Shown: positions 41,350-51,763 of the stretch, one piece after another
Layout of the letters: every line of letters begins with the position of its first letter
Numbering within the stretch: position 1 is the first letter of the stretch
Source of the DNA: Archangiaceae bacterium
GTDB lineage: Bacteria; Myxococcota; Myxococcia; Myxococcales; Myxococcaceae
Direction: 5' to 3'
DNA length: 64,000 nucleotides
Assembly: GCA_016714225.1 (NCBI GenBank)
Contig: JADJNS010000006.1
Coordinates: forward strand, 372,001-436,000
The notes under the pieces: model-generated
Told to the model about the DNA's origin: nothing
Database searches by the model: none
What the model saw: the letters and a program-made list of their open reading frames with translations, nothing else
Program-made: the position numbers and the translations under genes

Positions 41350-43562
41350 GAGGCGACCCAGTGGTACCCCAGCGCGAGCGACACGGCGACGTGGGCCAGC
41401 ACCAGCAGCACCAGCGCGATGGCCAGCACCACGTGCACCAGCCTCCACACCGAGAAGGCCCGCTTCAATGCGGCGAAGAAGCGCGCCTGCACCCGGAGCT
41501 TCCACAGCCTCTCGAACGCGAGACAGAATGTCTCATCGTCTCCAGCACTTCGCAGCAGGGGCTTGATCCGGATCAACTGCCGCCGGGTCTCGAGCCACTC
41601 TGCGGGCAGCCGCCGGAGGGCGAGCAGCCCCTCGCCGGCCGCAACGGGGGCCGCCGAGACCTGCGCCAGCAGGCCCTGCACGTCGAGGGCATCGGTGAGG
41701 TGCCGCATCAGCGCCTCGACGCGGCCGCGCATGCGCGCCCAGCGCCGCTCGACGTCGTCGAGCTGCGCGCCCTTCAGCGGCATCAGGCCGTAGGCGAAGC
41801 GGCCGAGCAGGCCGGTGAGCACGAGCAGCGCGAGCGTCAACGAGGTCAGCGTGGCGAGCACGTTGTTCGTCTTGAACGCGGCGTGGAACAGCACCATCAG
41901 CGGGCCCAGCGTGCCGGCGAACTGGTGGAAGGTGAGCCACCGGCCGATCGGCGCCGCGCCCTTGAGCGCCCGCACCCGCTTGCGCACCGAATACGCGAAG
42001 TTCGAGAGGATGAGCAGCGTCGCCACGATGCCCACGCCGTGGCCCCACGCGCCCGACGGCTTGAGCAGCTTGTGCAGCGGGTGCGCCGCGCGCGCGGCCT
42101 TGCCCAGCAGGTAGTAGTCGTAGCCCACCCACGCGAGCACCAGCAGCACCAGCACCGCGATGCCGGCGAGCGCCCACGCGAAGCGCCCGCGGCGCTGCTT
42201 CGCGCCCGCCTCGGCCTCGGCAGCGGCCGGCGCGACGCTGCCGAAGTAGCGGCCGACCTCCACGCCGCTGCGCTCGAGGAACTGCAGCGGCAGCTCGCCG
42301 CCCGCGCAGACGAGCACGAAGTCGTTGGCGAGGCGGGCCTTCCTCCCGCCCGCGTTCAGGGTGACGTCGCGGCGGCCGATCTCGGCCACCGTCGTCGAGA
42401 AGAGCGCGGTGAGGCGGCGTGCCTCGAGCTCGGCGGCCAGGCGGCGCTGGTTCGCGGCGCGCGCCGACAGCCGCCGGCCGCGGTGCGCCAGCGCGACGGA
42501 GGTCCCGGGCACGGCTGCGAGCTGCAGCGCGGCCTCGACTGCCGAGTCGCCGCCGCCCACGACCAGCACCTTCTTGCCGCGGTACTGCGCCGCGTCGATC
42601 AGCCGGTAGGCGACCTTGGGCAGCTCCTCGCCGGGCACGCCGAGCCGCCTCGGCGTGCCGCGGCGCCCCGTCGCGAGCACGACCTTGCGCGCGCGCATCG
42701 GGCCCTTCGAGGTCTGCACCGTGAAGTCTCCGTCGTCGCCGTCGATGCCGAGGACCCGCACGCCGGTCTCCACCGCCAGGCCCTTCAGCCGGATGAGATC
42801 GCGGAACAGCTCGAGCAGCTCCTCCTTCGACAGCTCGGCCTCGCCGAACGGGCCGTAGCCCGGCACCTCGACCGCCTCGGACATCACGATCTTCTGCCGC
42901 GGGTAGTGCGCGACGGTGCCGCCGAAGGCGGGCTCCTGGTCCACGAGCCTCGCGGTGAGCCCGGCGTCTTTCAGCCCGGCCGCGGTGGCCAGCCCGGCCG
43001 GGCCCGCGCCGACGATCAAGACGTCGACCTGGCCGCGCCTGGCGCCGCCCTTCACGCGGCCCTGCAGCGCGCGCGCCGCCAGCAGGCCCTGGGTGATGGC
43101 GTTCTTGATGAGGCCCATGCCGCCCAGCTCGCCGACGACGTGCACGCCCGGGCGGCTCGACTCGAAGCCCTCGTCGAGCGCGGGAAGGTCGACGCCGCGC
43201 TCGGCGCTGCCGAACACCAGGCGAATCGCGCCGACCGGGCACTCGAGCGCGCAGCGGCCGTGGCCGATGCACGCGCTCGGGTCGAGCAGCCGCGCGCGGC
43301 CGTCGACCAGACCGATGATGTCGCCCTCGGGGCACGCCGACATGCACGACGTGCAGCCGATGCACTTCGCATCGTCGATGAGGGGGTGCAGCGTGGCCGC
43401 GGGCGGCGGCGCGCGCGCGAGCGCCTCCTCGAGCGCGGCGGCGTCGCGCTCTTCCCGCCGCCGGCGCAGGTGCACGGCGTAGCCGCCGGCGCCCAGCGAC
43501 AGCGCCAGCGGGAGCAGGAGCAGCAGCCAGTCGAACGCCAGGGAGTGGTGCACGGTGCCCAT
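41346..43562 (-). CDS. Inner-membrane fusion: ferredoxin, FAD oxidoreductase and cytochrome b-like domain
   Basis: This 738-residue protein has an N-terminal helix (about 9-28), two [4Fe-4S] sites (CIGCTSCMSACP and CIGHGRCALECP, about 67-110), a thioredoxin-reductase-like FAD/NAD(P) domain (VLIVGAGPAGLATAAGL, VLVVGGGDSAVEAAL, about 175-460) and five C-terminal helices. The His pairs in FHQFAGTLGPLMVLFHAAF and LVHVVLAIALVLLVLAHVAV suit haem b ligation. It could pass electrons from NAD(P)H across the membrane to the 20-haem cytochrome encoded next. The FAD domain lacks the usual redox CXXC. Start: ATG at 43562, 4 nt after the upstream stop. Confidence 0.85.
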   Translation of the reverse strand: MGTVHHSLAFDWLLLLLPLALSLGAGGYAVHLRRRREERDAAALEEALARAPPPAATLHPLIDDAKCIGCTSCMSACPEGDIIGLVDGRARLLDPSACIGHGRCALECPVGAIRLVFGSAERGVDLPALDEGFESSRPGVHVVGELGGMGLIKNAITQGLLAARALQGRVKGGARRGQVDVLIVGAGPAGLATAAGLKDAGLTARLVDQEPAFGGTVAHYPRQKIVMSEAVEVPGYGPFGEAELSKEELLELFRDLIRLKGLAVETGVRVLGIDGDDGDFTVQTSKGPMRARKVVLATGRRGTPRRLGVPGEELPKVAYRLIDAAQYRGKKVLVVGGGDSAVEAALQLAAVPGTSVALAHRGRRLSARAANQRRLAAELEARRLTALFSTTVAEIGRRDVTLNAGGRKARLANDFVLVCAGGELPLQFLERSGVEVGRYFGSVAPAAAEAEAGAKQRRGRFAWALAGIAVLVLLVLAWVGYDYYLLGKAARAAHPLHKLLKPSGAWGHGVGIVATLLILSNFAYSVRKRVRALKGAAPIGRWLTFHQFAGTLGPLMVLFHAAFKTNNVLATLTSLTLALLVLTGLLGRFAYGLMPLKGAQLDDVERRWARMRGRVEALMRHLTDALDVQGLLAQVSAAPVAAGEGLLALRRLPAEWLETRRQLIRIKPLLRSAGDDETFCLAFERLWKLRVQARFFAALKRAFSVWRLVHVVLAIALVLLVLAHVAVSLALGYHWVAS

Positions 43563-43566
43563 CGGG

Positions 43567-44367
43567 TCAGCGCTCCGCCGCTTCCCAGTCGACGACCCAG
43601 CGCAGCACCTTCAACGCGTTCGCCGCGCTCATGCCCTCGTGGCCCGAGCGGGAGAAGATGACGAGCGTCGAGACCGGATCGCCCGGCACGACGTTGGGCT
43701 GCAGGTCCTTCCCGTTGCCCATCGCCTGCGGGTAGGTGCCGAGCGCGTAGCTCGCGGACGGAGTGCTCCCCCCGTGGCAGGTGGTGCAGCCCTCGCTCAC
43801 CATCACCGCGCGAATGTCGGCCTCCCAGGTCACCGGCCGGCCGGCGTCCATCGCCGCTCCGCCCCCGGTGCCGCCTGCGCTGCCCCCACCCGTGCCCGCG
43901 TCGGCCGCGCCGGCCGCGCCGCCGCCATGCCCGGCGTCGGCGGCTCCCCCACCGCCGCCGAAGCCGGCATCGGAGACCGGCGCGGCGCGGTACGGAGCTC
44001 CCTGTGCCGCCCACGCGCTCCACCGCGCGAGCACCGCCGCGTCGAGCGCGACCTTGGCGTGGCCGCCGGCGCCGTTCGCCTTGGGGGCGAGGCCTTCGGC
44101 GCGCTGCGAGGCCTCGCGGTGGTTCGCTTGCCACTGCGCATCGCTCGAGGGCGCAGGCGTCACCTTCATCGGCGCGGTGCCGGCGTGGCAGGTCGTGCAC
44201 TTCGCGGCCTCGAGGTCGGCCTGGATCTGGGGCCGGTAGTACACCGGCGCCGCGCCGGGTCCGCCGCCTTCACCGTCGCCGCCCACGTAATCGGAGGCCA
44301 CCCCGTAACAGCCGGGCGCGCTCCCCAGGAACAGCAGCCAGCCTGCGATGGCGAGAGCGGTGCGCAT
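43567..44367 (-). CDS. Di-haem c-type lipoprotein with Gly/Ala-rich linker
   Basis: This 266-residue lipoprotein (LLFLGSAPGCYG) has two similar haem domains, CTTCHAGTAPMK and CTTCHGGSTPS, joined by a low-complexity Gly/Ala/Asp linker of about 55 residues (DAGFGGGGGAADAGHGGG...). The linker suggests a flexible, surface-exposed tether. The ATG shares its first base with the upstream stop (TGATG). It lies between the propeller-peroxidase gene and the membrane FAD/FeS gene. Confidence 0.78.
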   Translation of the reverse strand: MRTALAIAGWLLFLGSAPGCYGVASDYVGGDGEGGGPGAAPVYYRPQIQADLEAAKCTTCHAGTAPMKVTPAPSSDAQWQANHREASQRAEGLAPKANGAGGHAKVALDAAVLARWSAWAAQGAPYRAAPVSDAGFGGGGGAADAGHGGGAAGAADAGTGGGSAGGTGGGAAMDAGRPVTWEADIRAVMVSEGCTTCHGGSTPSASYALGTYPQAMGNGKDLQPNVVPGDPVSTLVIFSRSGHEGMSAANALKVLRWVVDWEAAER

Positions 44368-46490
44368 CAGTCGATGGTCTTGAGAAAGGAGACGAGGTCG
44401 TCGATCTGCTCGCAGGTGAGCTGCGAGATGCCGCCGTTGGTGTCGACCTGCCCGTTGAACTCGTTGAACGGCCGCTCGCCCGCCTGCAGGCACCGGTGGT
44501 TCGGCGTGAGCAGCGTCTCGCGAATCGTGCGCGCCCGCCCGTCGTGGAACAGCGCGCCCTTGCGGTCCCACAGGCCGCGCAGCGTGTTCGCGTTGAAGGC
44601 GCCGTCGACCGCGTTCTCGACGAACTTCACCGAGATGTCGGGGTCGAGGTCGCGCCGCGGCCGGTCGTATTTCCCCAGCGTCGTGATGCCCTGGAAGAGC
44701 TTGGGGCTCGAGAACGTCGGCGGCGGGTGGCACGCGGCGCAGCCCACCTCGTTCGAGAAGAAGAGCGACCGGTCGCGCTCGACCGCTTCGGTGCCCTCGT
44801 CGAACGGGCTGGGGTTGAGCCGGGGCTCGACCAGCAGGTAGTCGGCGATGTGCAGCGACATCTGGTGGAAGTCGCGCTCGATGCCGAACAGCGCCTTCGT
44901 CTTCAGCCGGTAGAACTCGTCGCGGCGCGCGACCTGCAGCGTGTACGAGCTGTCGTGGAAGTCGGCGCGCACCGAGATGCCCTCCATCTCGAGGCGGAAG
45001 TCGGTCTCGTCGAACACGCCCTCGATCAGCAGGGGGCGGGTCTCGTGTACGTCGCGCAGCATCATCGCCGAGCGCCGGCCGAAGCCGCGCACCACGTCGA
45101 CGTTCCAGTTCTTGCCGTCGTTCTCGACGTCGGGGTGGCAGTGAATGCAGCTGATGTCGCCGTCGGTCGCGAACTTCGAGGTGTGGAAGAGCAGCTCGCC
45201 GATCTCGGCGCTGGTGGCGGGGAAGGCGGGCTCGACCTTGCCCACCGCGAGGTCGACGCGCGCGCCGTCTTGCGTCGAGATGAGGCTCACCGTCTCGCTC
45301 AGCAGGTTCGCCACCACCAGCGTCTGGCCGTCGGGGGTGACGCCGAGGCCGCGCGGCGCCTTGCCGGTGTCGAAGACCCGGTGCATCTCCAGCTTCGGTG
45401 GGGTGGGCGGCGCCGCGCCGTCGAGGGTGAGCTCCGCGACCTCCCACGACGAGCCCATGGTGACGTACGCGCGGTCGGGCCCCACCACCGCGAGGGTGTA
45501 CGGCAGCGAGCCCTGCACCTTGCGCAGCTCGGGCGGGAAGTCACCCTCGCGGTCGACCTCCGAGATCTCGGCCGAGTCTGACGTGTAGCGAATGGCCACC
45601 TGGTCCGTCGACGGGTCGATGAAGGCGATCTCGTTCTGCACGTCGGCGAAGCCGCGCGAGCAGGTGTGATCGGTGATCACCGGGAAGATGCCGTCGCCCT
45701 GCACCCCGGGGTAATCCCCGTCGCGCTCGCAGGGCAGGCCGTTGGTGTCGTTGAGCGTGGTGACCACCACCCAGCCGCCCATCGGCTCGAGGTCGAAGAT
45801 CGGCGCGTTGAGGAACAGCTCGGCCACCGGCGCCAGGCCGGCCGCCGAGTACACCCGCACCGTCATGCCGCCCTCGTCGCCCACGTAGACCTTGGTGCCG
45901 TCGGGCGACAGCCCCACCGGCGTCGGGTTGTTGCCCGCCGGCTGCTCCGCGGTGAGCTCGATGGCCAGCGAGTCCGCCGCCTGGGTCACCTTCCACCGCT
46001 TGACCGCGTCGTTCTTGCGGTCGGTGTGGAACAGCACCTCGCCGCTGGCGTCGAAGACGAAGTCCATCGCGTAGTGGCCGACCTCGAGCTGCCCCACCAC
46101 GTCGAGCTGCTTCAGGTCGATGACCGCCGCGTACGGTGAATACATCGACGCCACGACCGCGAAGTCGCCCTGCCTCCTCGCCTCGATCGCCACGGGCCGG
46201 TGGCCGACCTCGAGGCGCTTGATGACCTTCTTCGCCGCCAGATCGATCACCGCGACCTCTCCGACCGGCTCGATCTCCGAGCCGCGTAGCGTCACCAGCG
46301 CGTGGCGGCCGTCGGGCGTCACGTACGCAGCGAAGGGGTGCATGCGCGACGGCTGTGGCGCGGCGTCCGGGTTCGGGTTGGGGATGGCGCTCAGGTTCTT
46401 CCACCCCAGCGCGCCGCGCGCGCTGCCGGGCGCGTCGGAGGCGCTGCAGGCGGCGCAGAGACCGAGGGCCGTGAGTGCAAGTCGGTTCAT
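44367..46490 (-). CDS. YVTN-type beta-propeller / di-haem cytochrome c peroxidase-like lipoprotein
   Basis: This 707-residue lipoprotein (LALTALGLCAACSASD) has an N-terminal propeller (about 45-430; HALVTLRGSEIEPVGEVAVIDL, RGLGVTPDGQTLVVANLLS) and a C-terminal di-haem domain (CIHCHPDVENDGKNWN; CAACHPPPTFSSPKLF; LRGLWDRKGALFHDGRARTI). It is an intact paralogue of the frameshifted protein at 30072-32524. The ATG overlaps the upstream stop (ATGA). MauG/CcpA-like domains act as peroxidases or oxidise partner proteins; here a role in surface redox chemistry is inferred. Confidence 0.8.
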   Translation of the reverse strand: MNRLALTALGLCAACSASDAPGSARGALGWKNLSAIPNPNPDAAPQPSRMHPFAAYVTPDGRHALVTLRGSEIEPVGEVAVIDLAAKKVIKRLEVGHRPVAIEARRQGDFAVVASMYSPYAAVIDLKQLDVVGQLEVGHYAMDFVFDASGEVLFHTDRKNDAVKRWKVTQAADSLAIELTAEQPAGNNPTPVGLSPDGTKVYVGDEGGMTVRVYSAAGLAPVAELFLNAPIFDLEPMGGWVVVTTLNDTNGLPCERDGDYPGVQGDGIFPVITDHTCSRGFADVQNEIAFIDPSTDQVAIRYTSDSAEISEVDREGDFPPELRKVQGSLPYTLAVVGPDRAYVTMGSSWEVAELTLDGAAPPTPPKLEMHRVFDTGKAPRGLGVTPDGQTLVVANLLSETVSLISTQDGARVDLAVGKVEPAFPATSAEIGELLFHTSKFATDGDISCIHCHPDVENDGKNWNVDVVRGFGRRSAMMLRDVHETRPLLIEGVFDETDFRLEMEGISVRADFHDSSYTLQVARRDEFYRLKTKALFGIERDFHQMSLHIADYLLVEPRLNPSPFDEGTEAVERDRSLFFSNEVGCAACHPPPTFSSPKLFQGITTLGKYDRPRRDLDPDISVKFVENAVDGAFNANTLRGLWDRKGALFHDGRARTIRETLLTPNHRCLQAGERPFNEFNGQVDTNGGISQLTCEQIDDLVSFLKTID

Positions 46491-49397
46491 GGCAGGTGCT
46501 CCGGCATGGGGGGCTTCGTCTTGGGGCCGATGCCCCGGTAGCTGGCGCCGAGGTCGAGCCAGCGGAACAGCGTCTCGAGCTCCATCAGGCTGAGCCGCGA
46601 GGGGGCAGGGCAGCCCTGCGAGTCGTAGGTGCGGGGCGCCGCCAGCTCCTGCCCCAGCAGCACCTCGGCGAGGTAGCTGGTGCGGGCCTCTGACGAGTCG
46701 GCGTCGGCGTAGGCGAAGCCGTTGCCCGACATGGTGCCGGCGGCGGTCAGCGCCTCGTACGGACCCGAGAAGCCCTGGGCCCCCGCGCGCGCGGTGACGT
46801 TTGGCGCCTGCGCTCCGGCCACGTGGCAGCCCGCGGTGGCGCACGAGCGGGTGAGCACGGGCTGCACGTCGCGCTCGAAGTCGACCTCCTGCCGCTCGGC
46901 CGGGTCGAGCCCCTGGGGCACCGGGGGGAGCTCGCGCCCGCTTGCCGGGTCGTAGTTCGCGGCCACCCTCGAGGCCTGGCTGATGACGTCGGGCCGGCCC
47001 ACCGTCTTGGCGAGATCGCCGTCGATGGCGCCGTGGCAGCCGCCGCAGCGGTGGTTGTACACGTAGCGCGGGGTCACCTGCTTGAGCCGCTCGCCGGGCT
47101 GCAGGAAGAGCCACTGGTTGAACGTCTGGTTCGTCATGCGCGCGAAGTCGAGCGACTGCACGAAAAACGGCACCGCCGCGGGGAGCTGCAGGTACAGGCT
47201 GCGGTCCTCGGTGGAGGGGAGCTCGGCGAGCACGCGCCGCATGCCGTGGCGGCCCCGGCCGACCTTGTTGGTGCGCAGGTTCGGCCACGCGGGGTAGTCG
47301 TCCGGTGAGGGGCAGCTCCTCGACGAGGCGCACGAACTTGTTGTCGTACGCGACCTGGTCGATCGGCTTGGTGTTCGACGGGCTGTCCTGCTGCGACACG
47401 GTCAGGCCCACCGCGAGATCGAAGTTCAGGAGCTCGCCGGTCTCGGAGCCGTACTTGAGCCAGTTCTTCGGGCTCTTCACCTCTTCCCGGCGGCGCACCA
47501 TGATCGCCGCGGGGTCGCTCTCGACCTTGCCCGATAGATCGACGAGCAGCTCGGCCCGGTCGACCCAGCTGCGGTTCGGAAGGCCCTCGGCGAGCGTCAG
47601 CCGGTAGAGCGCGGGGTCGGGCAGCGCCGCCGGGTCGTTCAGCGTGATCGGCCGCGTGGAGCGCACCACCACCACCCGGCCGTCGGGCAGCGCGATCGGG
47701 TCGCGGGAGTAGCCGCTCTTCGAGGGGCCGCGCGACGCCGACTCTTCGCCGGGGAAGCCGAGCTGCTGCAGCGAGTCGACGTAGTTCACCACCGCCGGCG
47801 TGCCCTGGTCGACGATGGTGGGCCCGAGGTTGCGATCGATCAGCGCGAGCGCCCCGCCTTCCCAGACGTTCTCTTCGTGCGCGAGCACGATCAGATCGCG
47901 GTCGTCCGAGAAGCGCGAGCCTTGCGTGAACAGCTGGTGCACCGGGTTCTGCGGGCCGAAGTGGGGGTGGTAGTCGCCGCGCAGATCGGCCGGCAGCCGC
48001 ATCAGCGGCCCCTGGCGCCGCGCGCCGACCCCGCGCATCGCGGTGAAGGTGAGGTAGAGCGTGCGCTCCTCGGGCCGCGAGCCGTGCGCCTCGAAGAAGC
48101 GCCAGTACGGCGCCGCCTCGTTGTCGGCGATGTACGTCATGCGCACCTTGTGGCTGCCGTCGGCGTCGATGCGCCACAGGTTCGACTGCGGGTACCCGCT
48201 CTCGGCGAGCGCGCCCGCGGCGGTGCTGATGAAATAGAGCCGGTCGTCGGGGCCCCACAGCGGCTCGACGTTCGACACCTTGATGCCGTTGGGCAGCGCG
48301 CCGCTGTCCCGGGTGAGCTGCTCGAGCCCCGTGCCGTCGACGTTCATCACGTAGAGGTTCAGGCAGTCGGTCATCGAGCGGCGCATCGCAAAGGCGATGC
48401 GGCGGCCGTCGTACGACACCGCCGGGTCGCGCACGTCGGCGTCGCCTACGTGGTGGCCCCGGGTGAGGTTCGCGAGCGTGCCGCCGGGCTCCGGCGGGAT
48501 CAGGGAGTAGAGGTCGCCGCCAGGCTGCCAGGCGGCGAAGTCGAAGTACTTGCGCGGCGCGGGCGGGGCCGCCGCGAACACCAGCCCGGTCAACACGCCG
48601 GTGTCGTCGACCTGCAGCTCGGTGCGGGCCTCGGCGATGAAGTCGGTGATGACCTTGAGGTCGGGGTCCAAAGGGCCGGTGAAGAACGTGTTGCCGCCGC
48701 GGTGGAAGATGCCGCCCTGGGTGTGGGGCAGCGTCTTGCGCACCAGCCGCGACTGCAGCGCGTCGGGCGACTCGAGGTTGATGAACTCGACGAACCGGGC
48801 GTAGTTCCGCTCGGTGCCTGCCGAGTCGAGCTCGCTCTCGACGCCCGGGTCGAGAATGAGGAAGTTCGACGCCCCCGAACCGTGGCAGTTCGACTGGAAG
48901 CAGCGCTTCTCGATCAGCACCGGCTGCACCTGCTCGGAGAAGCGCTGCGCGAGGGGCTCGAGCGCGTGGTCGTGCTCGGGCTTCGCGGCCTGGGCCCACT
49001 GGAAGAGCTTCTGGTAGCCGGGGTCTTTCACCGAGCGGTACTGAGTGCCGCCGCGGTGCTGGAAGCCGCCCAGCGCCTCGTCGAGCGGCTTGCGCAGCAG
49101 CATCGAGAACTGCGCGCCGGCGCCCGACAGCTTGTGCTTCGAGCGCTCCAGCGCCTTCGCGACGCGCGCCTCGCCCGAGATCTTGCCGTTCTCGTCGACG
49201 GGGAACGCGAAGTACTCGGGGTTCAACGCGTCGAACTGCGCGTCCGTCGCTGCGTGGCAGGCCGACGAGCCGCAGTCCTGCTCCAGCACCGGCACGACGC
49301 TGCGCGCGAAGTCCTCGGCCGCGCCCCGATCGCCGTAGCTCTTCTGGTCACAGCCGGCGGCGAGCCAGAGGACGCCGAGAGCGAGCGCGCGGCGCAT
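46487..49397 (-). CDS. Lipoprotein with CX4CH/CXXCH haem sites around a PD40-type beta-propeller, single frameshift
   Basis: This protein of about 970 residues parallels 26726-29659: lipoprotein signal (LGVLWLAAGCDQ), CX4CH motifs CGSSACH and CFQSNCH, PD40 propeller (DVRDPAVSYDGRRIAFAMRR, NLYVMNVDGTGLEQLT), then CGGCH and a third CX4CH, CATAGCH. The frame breaks at about 47300-47306 (one extra or two missing bases), after VEELPLT; the next frame reads DDYPAWPNLRTNK and runs to 46487. The broken frame happens to stay open into the next gene, which creates a false giant open frame. Confidence 0.72.
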
Positions 49398-49400
49398 GCG

Positions 49401-50411
49401 TCACCGCCCCTCGTTGGCGGCGTTCGCCGCGCAGCCGTAGCGAATGGCGGAGTACGGCCCGTCGCCCGGCAGCATGCAGTTGATCCAGCTCATCAGGGCG
49501 TAGGCCTCGTTCGGCGTCAGCACGCGGTTGACCTCGGTCTGCTGGTCGGCGTTTGCGCCCAGCGGCATGCGCACGCGCGCGGTCTCTTTGCCGAGCAGCC
49601 GCCGCACCACGTAGCTGCCTGGCGCGTCGCCGGGCTTCACCATCAACCCCGCGCCGGCGCCGAACACGCCGTTCTGGTTCTCGTCGCCCTGCAGCACCGC
49701 GGCCGGGCTGGGCAGGTGGTTCGCGTTGCGCACCCGCACCCACTTCTGGCCCGCTTGCAGCTCTGCCGATGCGCCACCGCCCAGCGCCTGCAGCTTCTGC
49801 CCGCCGCGCACGATCGAGAACGCGCCGCCGGTCTGGCTCGCGGCCGGCGCCTGGTCGAGCCGCACCTCGTAGTACGAAAACGCGCCGCTGGCGGTCGCCA
49901 CCTGCGTGATCGACCCGATGCGCGCGGTGAAGCCCGCGCTCGCGCCCGAGTCGATGCGCAGCTCGTCGCCCAGCGCCTCGCAGAAGTCTTCGACCGTCTT
50001 GCGGTCGCCCAGGCCCTGGTTGCAGGGCTGGCCGACCAGGTTCCACAGGTTCCCCTCGGTGGAGAGATCGGGGAAGTCTTCGGTGTGGTGGCACTCGTTG
50101 CGCTCGGCGGCGCAGCCGGGCGACACGACGTAGCGCATCAGCTCGGTGGTGGTGGCGAACCGCGCCTCGGCCGTGGCCTTGTCGAGCGTCGCGGGCAGCA
50201 CCCCAGGCCCACCGCCGCCGTCCAGCACGTCGTCGCCGCCGCCCGCCCCGCCGGCCGCAGCGGTCGTCCCCGGCGGCAGGTCGCCCGCCTCGCCCATGCA
50301 GGCGGCGAGCGCGAGGAAGAGGGCACAGGCCGCCTGGTGGCGCAGCCTGCCCGTCGTCGGGCCGCGAGCCCGTGAGGGCTGCGCCGCAGCATGGCCGATG
50401 CCCTCGTTCAC
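49401..50411 (-). CDS. Lipoprotein with CX6CH-like motif
   Basis: This 336-residue protein has an internal-looking signal (ACALFLALAACMGEAG, about residues 26-42), so the true start may be later than the GTG at 50411, which overlaps the DUF1501 stop. After a Gly-rich linker comes CAAERNECHHTEDFPDLS: a cysteine pair with six residues between and CHH, which could bind a c-haem in a non-standard way. The rest is an unrecognised domain with LLGKETARVRMPLG and a Cys-containing C terminus. It lies 3 nt upstream of the propeller gene. Confidence 0.55.
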   Translation of the reverse strand: MNEGIGHAAAQPSRARGPTTGRLRHQAACALFLALAACMGEAGDLPPGTTAAAGGAGGGDDVLDGGGGPGVLPATLDKATAEARFATTTELMRYVVSPGCAAERNECHHTEDFPDLSTEGNLWNLVGQPCNQGLGDRKTVEDFCEALGDELRIDSGASAGFTARIGSITQVATASGAFSYYEVRLDQAPAASQTGGAFSIVRGGQKLQALGGGASAELQAGQKWVRVRNANHLPSPAAVLQGDENQNGVFGAGAGLMVKPGDAPGSYVVRRLLGKETARVRMPLGANADQQTEVNRVLTPNEAYALMSWINCMLPGDGPYSAIRYGCAANAANEGR

Positions 50412-51748
50412 GCCGTCAGCTCCGCGGTGAGGGGCTCGACGGTGGGCGGCAGGAAGTGCTCCGAGGGCACGCCCAGCAGGTCGAGCACCGTCGCGATGAC
50501 CTGCCGCGTCTCGTATTGCTTGCTGCCGGTCGCCGGCGAGCCGTTCGTCTGCACCTCACCGAGCACGCGCCCGCCCGGCAGGCCGCCGCCGATGATGGGG
50601 ATGCACTGGAAGCAGGTCTTGTCCTCGTTGGTCGAGTGGTCCGAGCCGTCGTTGCCGTTGAAGCCGGTCGCGACGCTCCAGTTGCCGCGGTTGAAGTCGG
50701 TCATCACCGTGATCACCGTCGTCTGCAGCAGGGTCTTGCCGCTGATCGGGTCCACGATGCGCGACATGTGATCGACCAGACCGCCGATCGCCTTGCCGAC
50801 GTCGGCGGCCTTCGCGGGCAGCACGTCGAGCTCGCCCGAGTGCAGGTCCCAGTTGTCGCTCGAGAGCGTGATGCCGGCGCAGCCGAGCTGGCGCAGCCTC
50901 AGCGCGAGCATCGCCCGCGCGCCCATCGCCGAGCCGCCGCCCGTGGCGGTCACGCCAAACGTGGTGCGCAGGCCGGCGTTGCCGACGTCCGTGCCGTCGG
51001 CGTACCTGCCGAGCGAGGCGTTCGCGCGGATGTCGAGCGCCGCCGCGTTGAACTGCTGGGCCACGTCGCCCGCCTTGCGCTGGAAGAAGGGAATGTCGCG
51101 CGGGTCGGGGTAGCGCGTCTCGCGCAGGTAGCGGTCTTGCAGCGCGAAGCGCAGGGCGTCGAGCCGCTGCAGCTCGGCGGGCGAGACGCGGGTGTCGACG
51201 AGCGACTTCTTCAGGTCATCGACGTTGAGCGGCGAGCTGATCTTGATCGGCGCGAACGTGCTCGAGATCTCGGCGCCGATGACCGTCGTGGGGGTGTCGT
51301 TGCCGATGTTGACGCAGGGTATCGAGCGGGTCGCGAACGCGTAGTTGAGCACGGTCAGCGCTCCGGCCTTCTGCTCCTGCGGCTGCCAGCCCGTGCAGGC
51401 CACGATGCGCCCGGTGTCGTGGTTGCCGGTGCGGTTGTGGTGCTGCGCGGTCGCGACGAGGTTCAGGTGCTGGTTCAGCGCCGGCGTGTCGAGCCCCGTG
51501 CCCTGCAGCACCGCAGAGATCGGCACCCGCAGGCCGGTGGTGAGCGCGCCGAACGGGTTGACGCCCGTCGTCGCCTGCCCGTTGAACACGCACTGGGTGC
51601 GGGCGCCTCCGTTGAGCACGAAGAAGATCGCTCCGCCCGTGTTGCCGGCGAGAGCGCTGGGGGCCGCCGAGGCGCGGCGGGGCAACAGCAGCGTGGGCGC
51701 GGCGATCGCGGAGGCCCACTGCAAGACGCGGCGGCGAGTCGGGCGCAT
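50408..51748 (-). CDS. DUF1501-family protein with Tat signal
   Basis: This 446-residue protein starts with a twin-arginine signal (RRRVLQWASAIAAPTLLLPRRASA). It has the DUF1501 pattern: GGAIFFVLNGGARTQ, HHNRTGNHDTGRI, TVITVMTDFNRGNWS and GSDHSTNEDKT, a sulfatase/alkaline-phosphatase-like fold common in Planctomycetes and myxobacteria beside DUF1549/DUF1553 and cytochrome genes. The biochemical role is unknown. The gene overlaps the following one (GTGA). Confidence 0.8.
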   Translation of the reverse strand: MRPTRRRVLQWASAIAAPTLLLPRRASAAPSALAGNTGGAIFFVLNGGARTQCVFNGQATTGVNPFGALTTGLRVPISAVLQGTGLDTPALNQHLNLVATAQHHNRTGNHDTGRIVACTGWQPQEQKAGALTVLNYAFATRSIPCVNIGNDTPTTVIGAEISSTFAPIKISSPLNVDDLKKSLVDTRVSPAELQRLDALRFALQDRYLRETRYPDPRDIPFFQRKAGDVAQQFNAAALDIRANASLGRYADGTDVGNAGLRTTFGVTATGGGSAMGARAMLALRLRQLGCAGITLSSDNWDLHSGELDVLPAKAADVGKAIGGLVDHMSRIVDPISGKTLLQTTVITVMTDFNRGNWSVATGFNGNDGSDHSTNEDKTCFQCIPIIGGGLPGGRVLGEVQTNGSPATGSKQYETRQVIATVLDLLGVPSEHFLPPTVEPLTAELTA

Positions 51749-51763
51749 GAGGTTCCTCGGGGG

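Noticed and set aside
41563..41576. Perfect FNR-type palindrome TTGATCCGGATCAA
   Set aside because: It lies inside the coding sequence of the membrane FAD/FeS protein, where it encodes Leu-Ile-Arg-Ile-Lys. The next start codon on that strand is about 220 bp away, unlike the 40-65 bp spacing at real sites. An internal promoter for the multihaem genes is possible but not supported.
44367..49397. Apparent 1676-residue continuous open frame spanning the CX4CH propeller gene and the next gene
   Set aside because: After about position 47300 this frame becomes Arg/Pro/Ala-rich nonsense while another frame carries the conserved C-terminal domain with CGGCH and CATAGCH. The long frame is an artefact of a frameshift plus high GC content, not a fusion.
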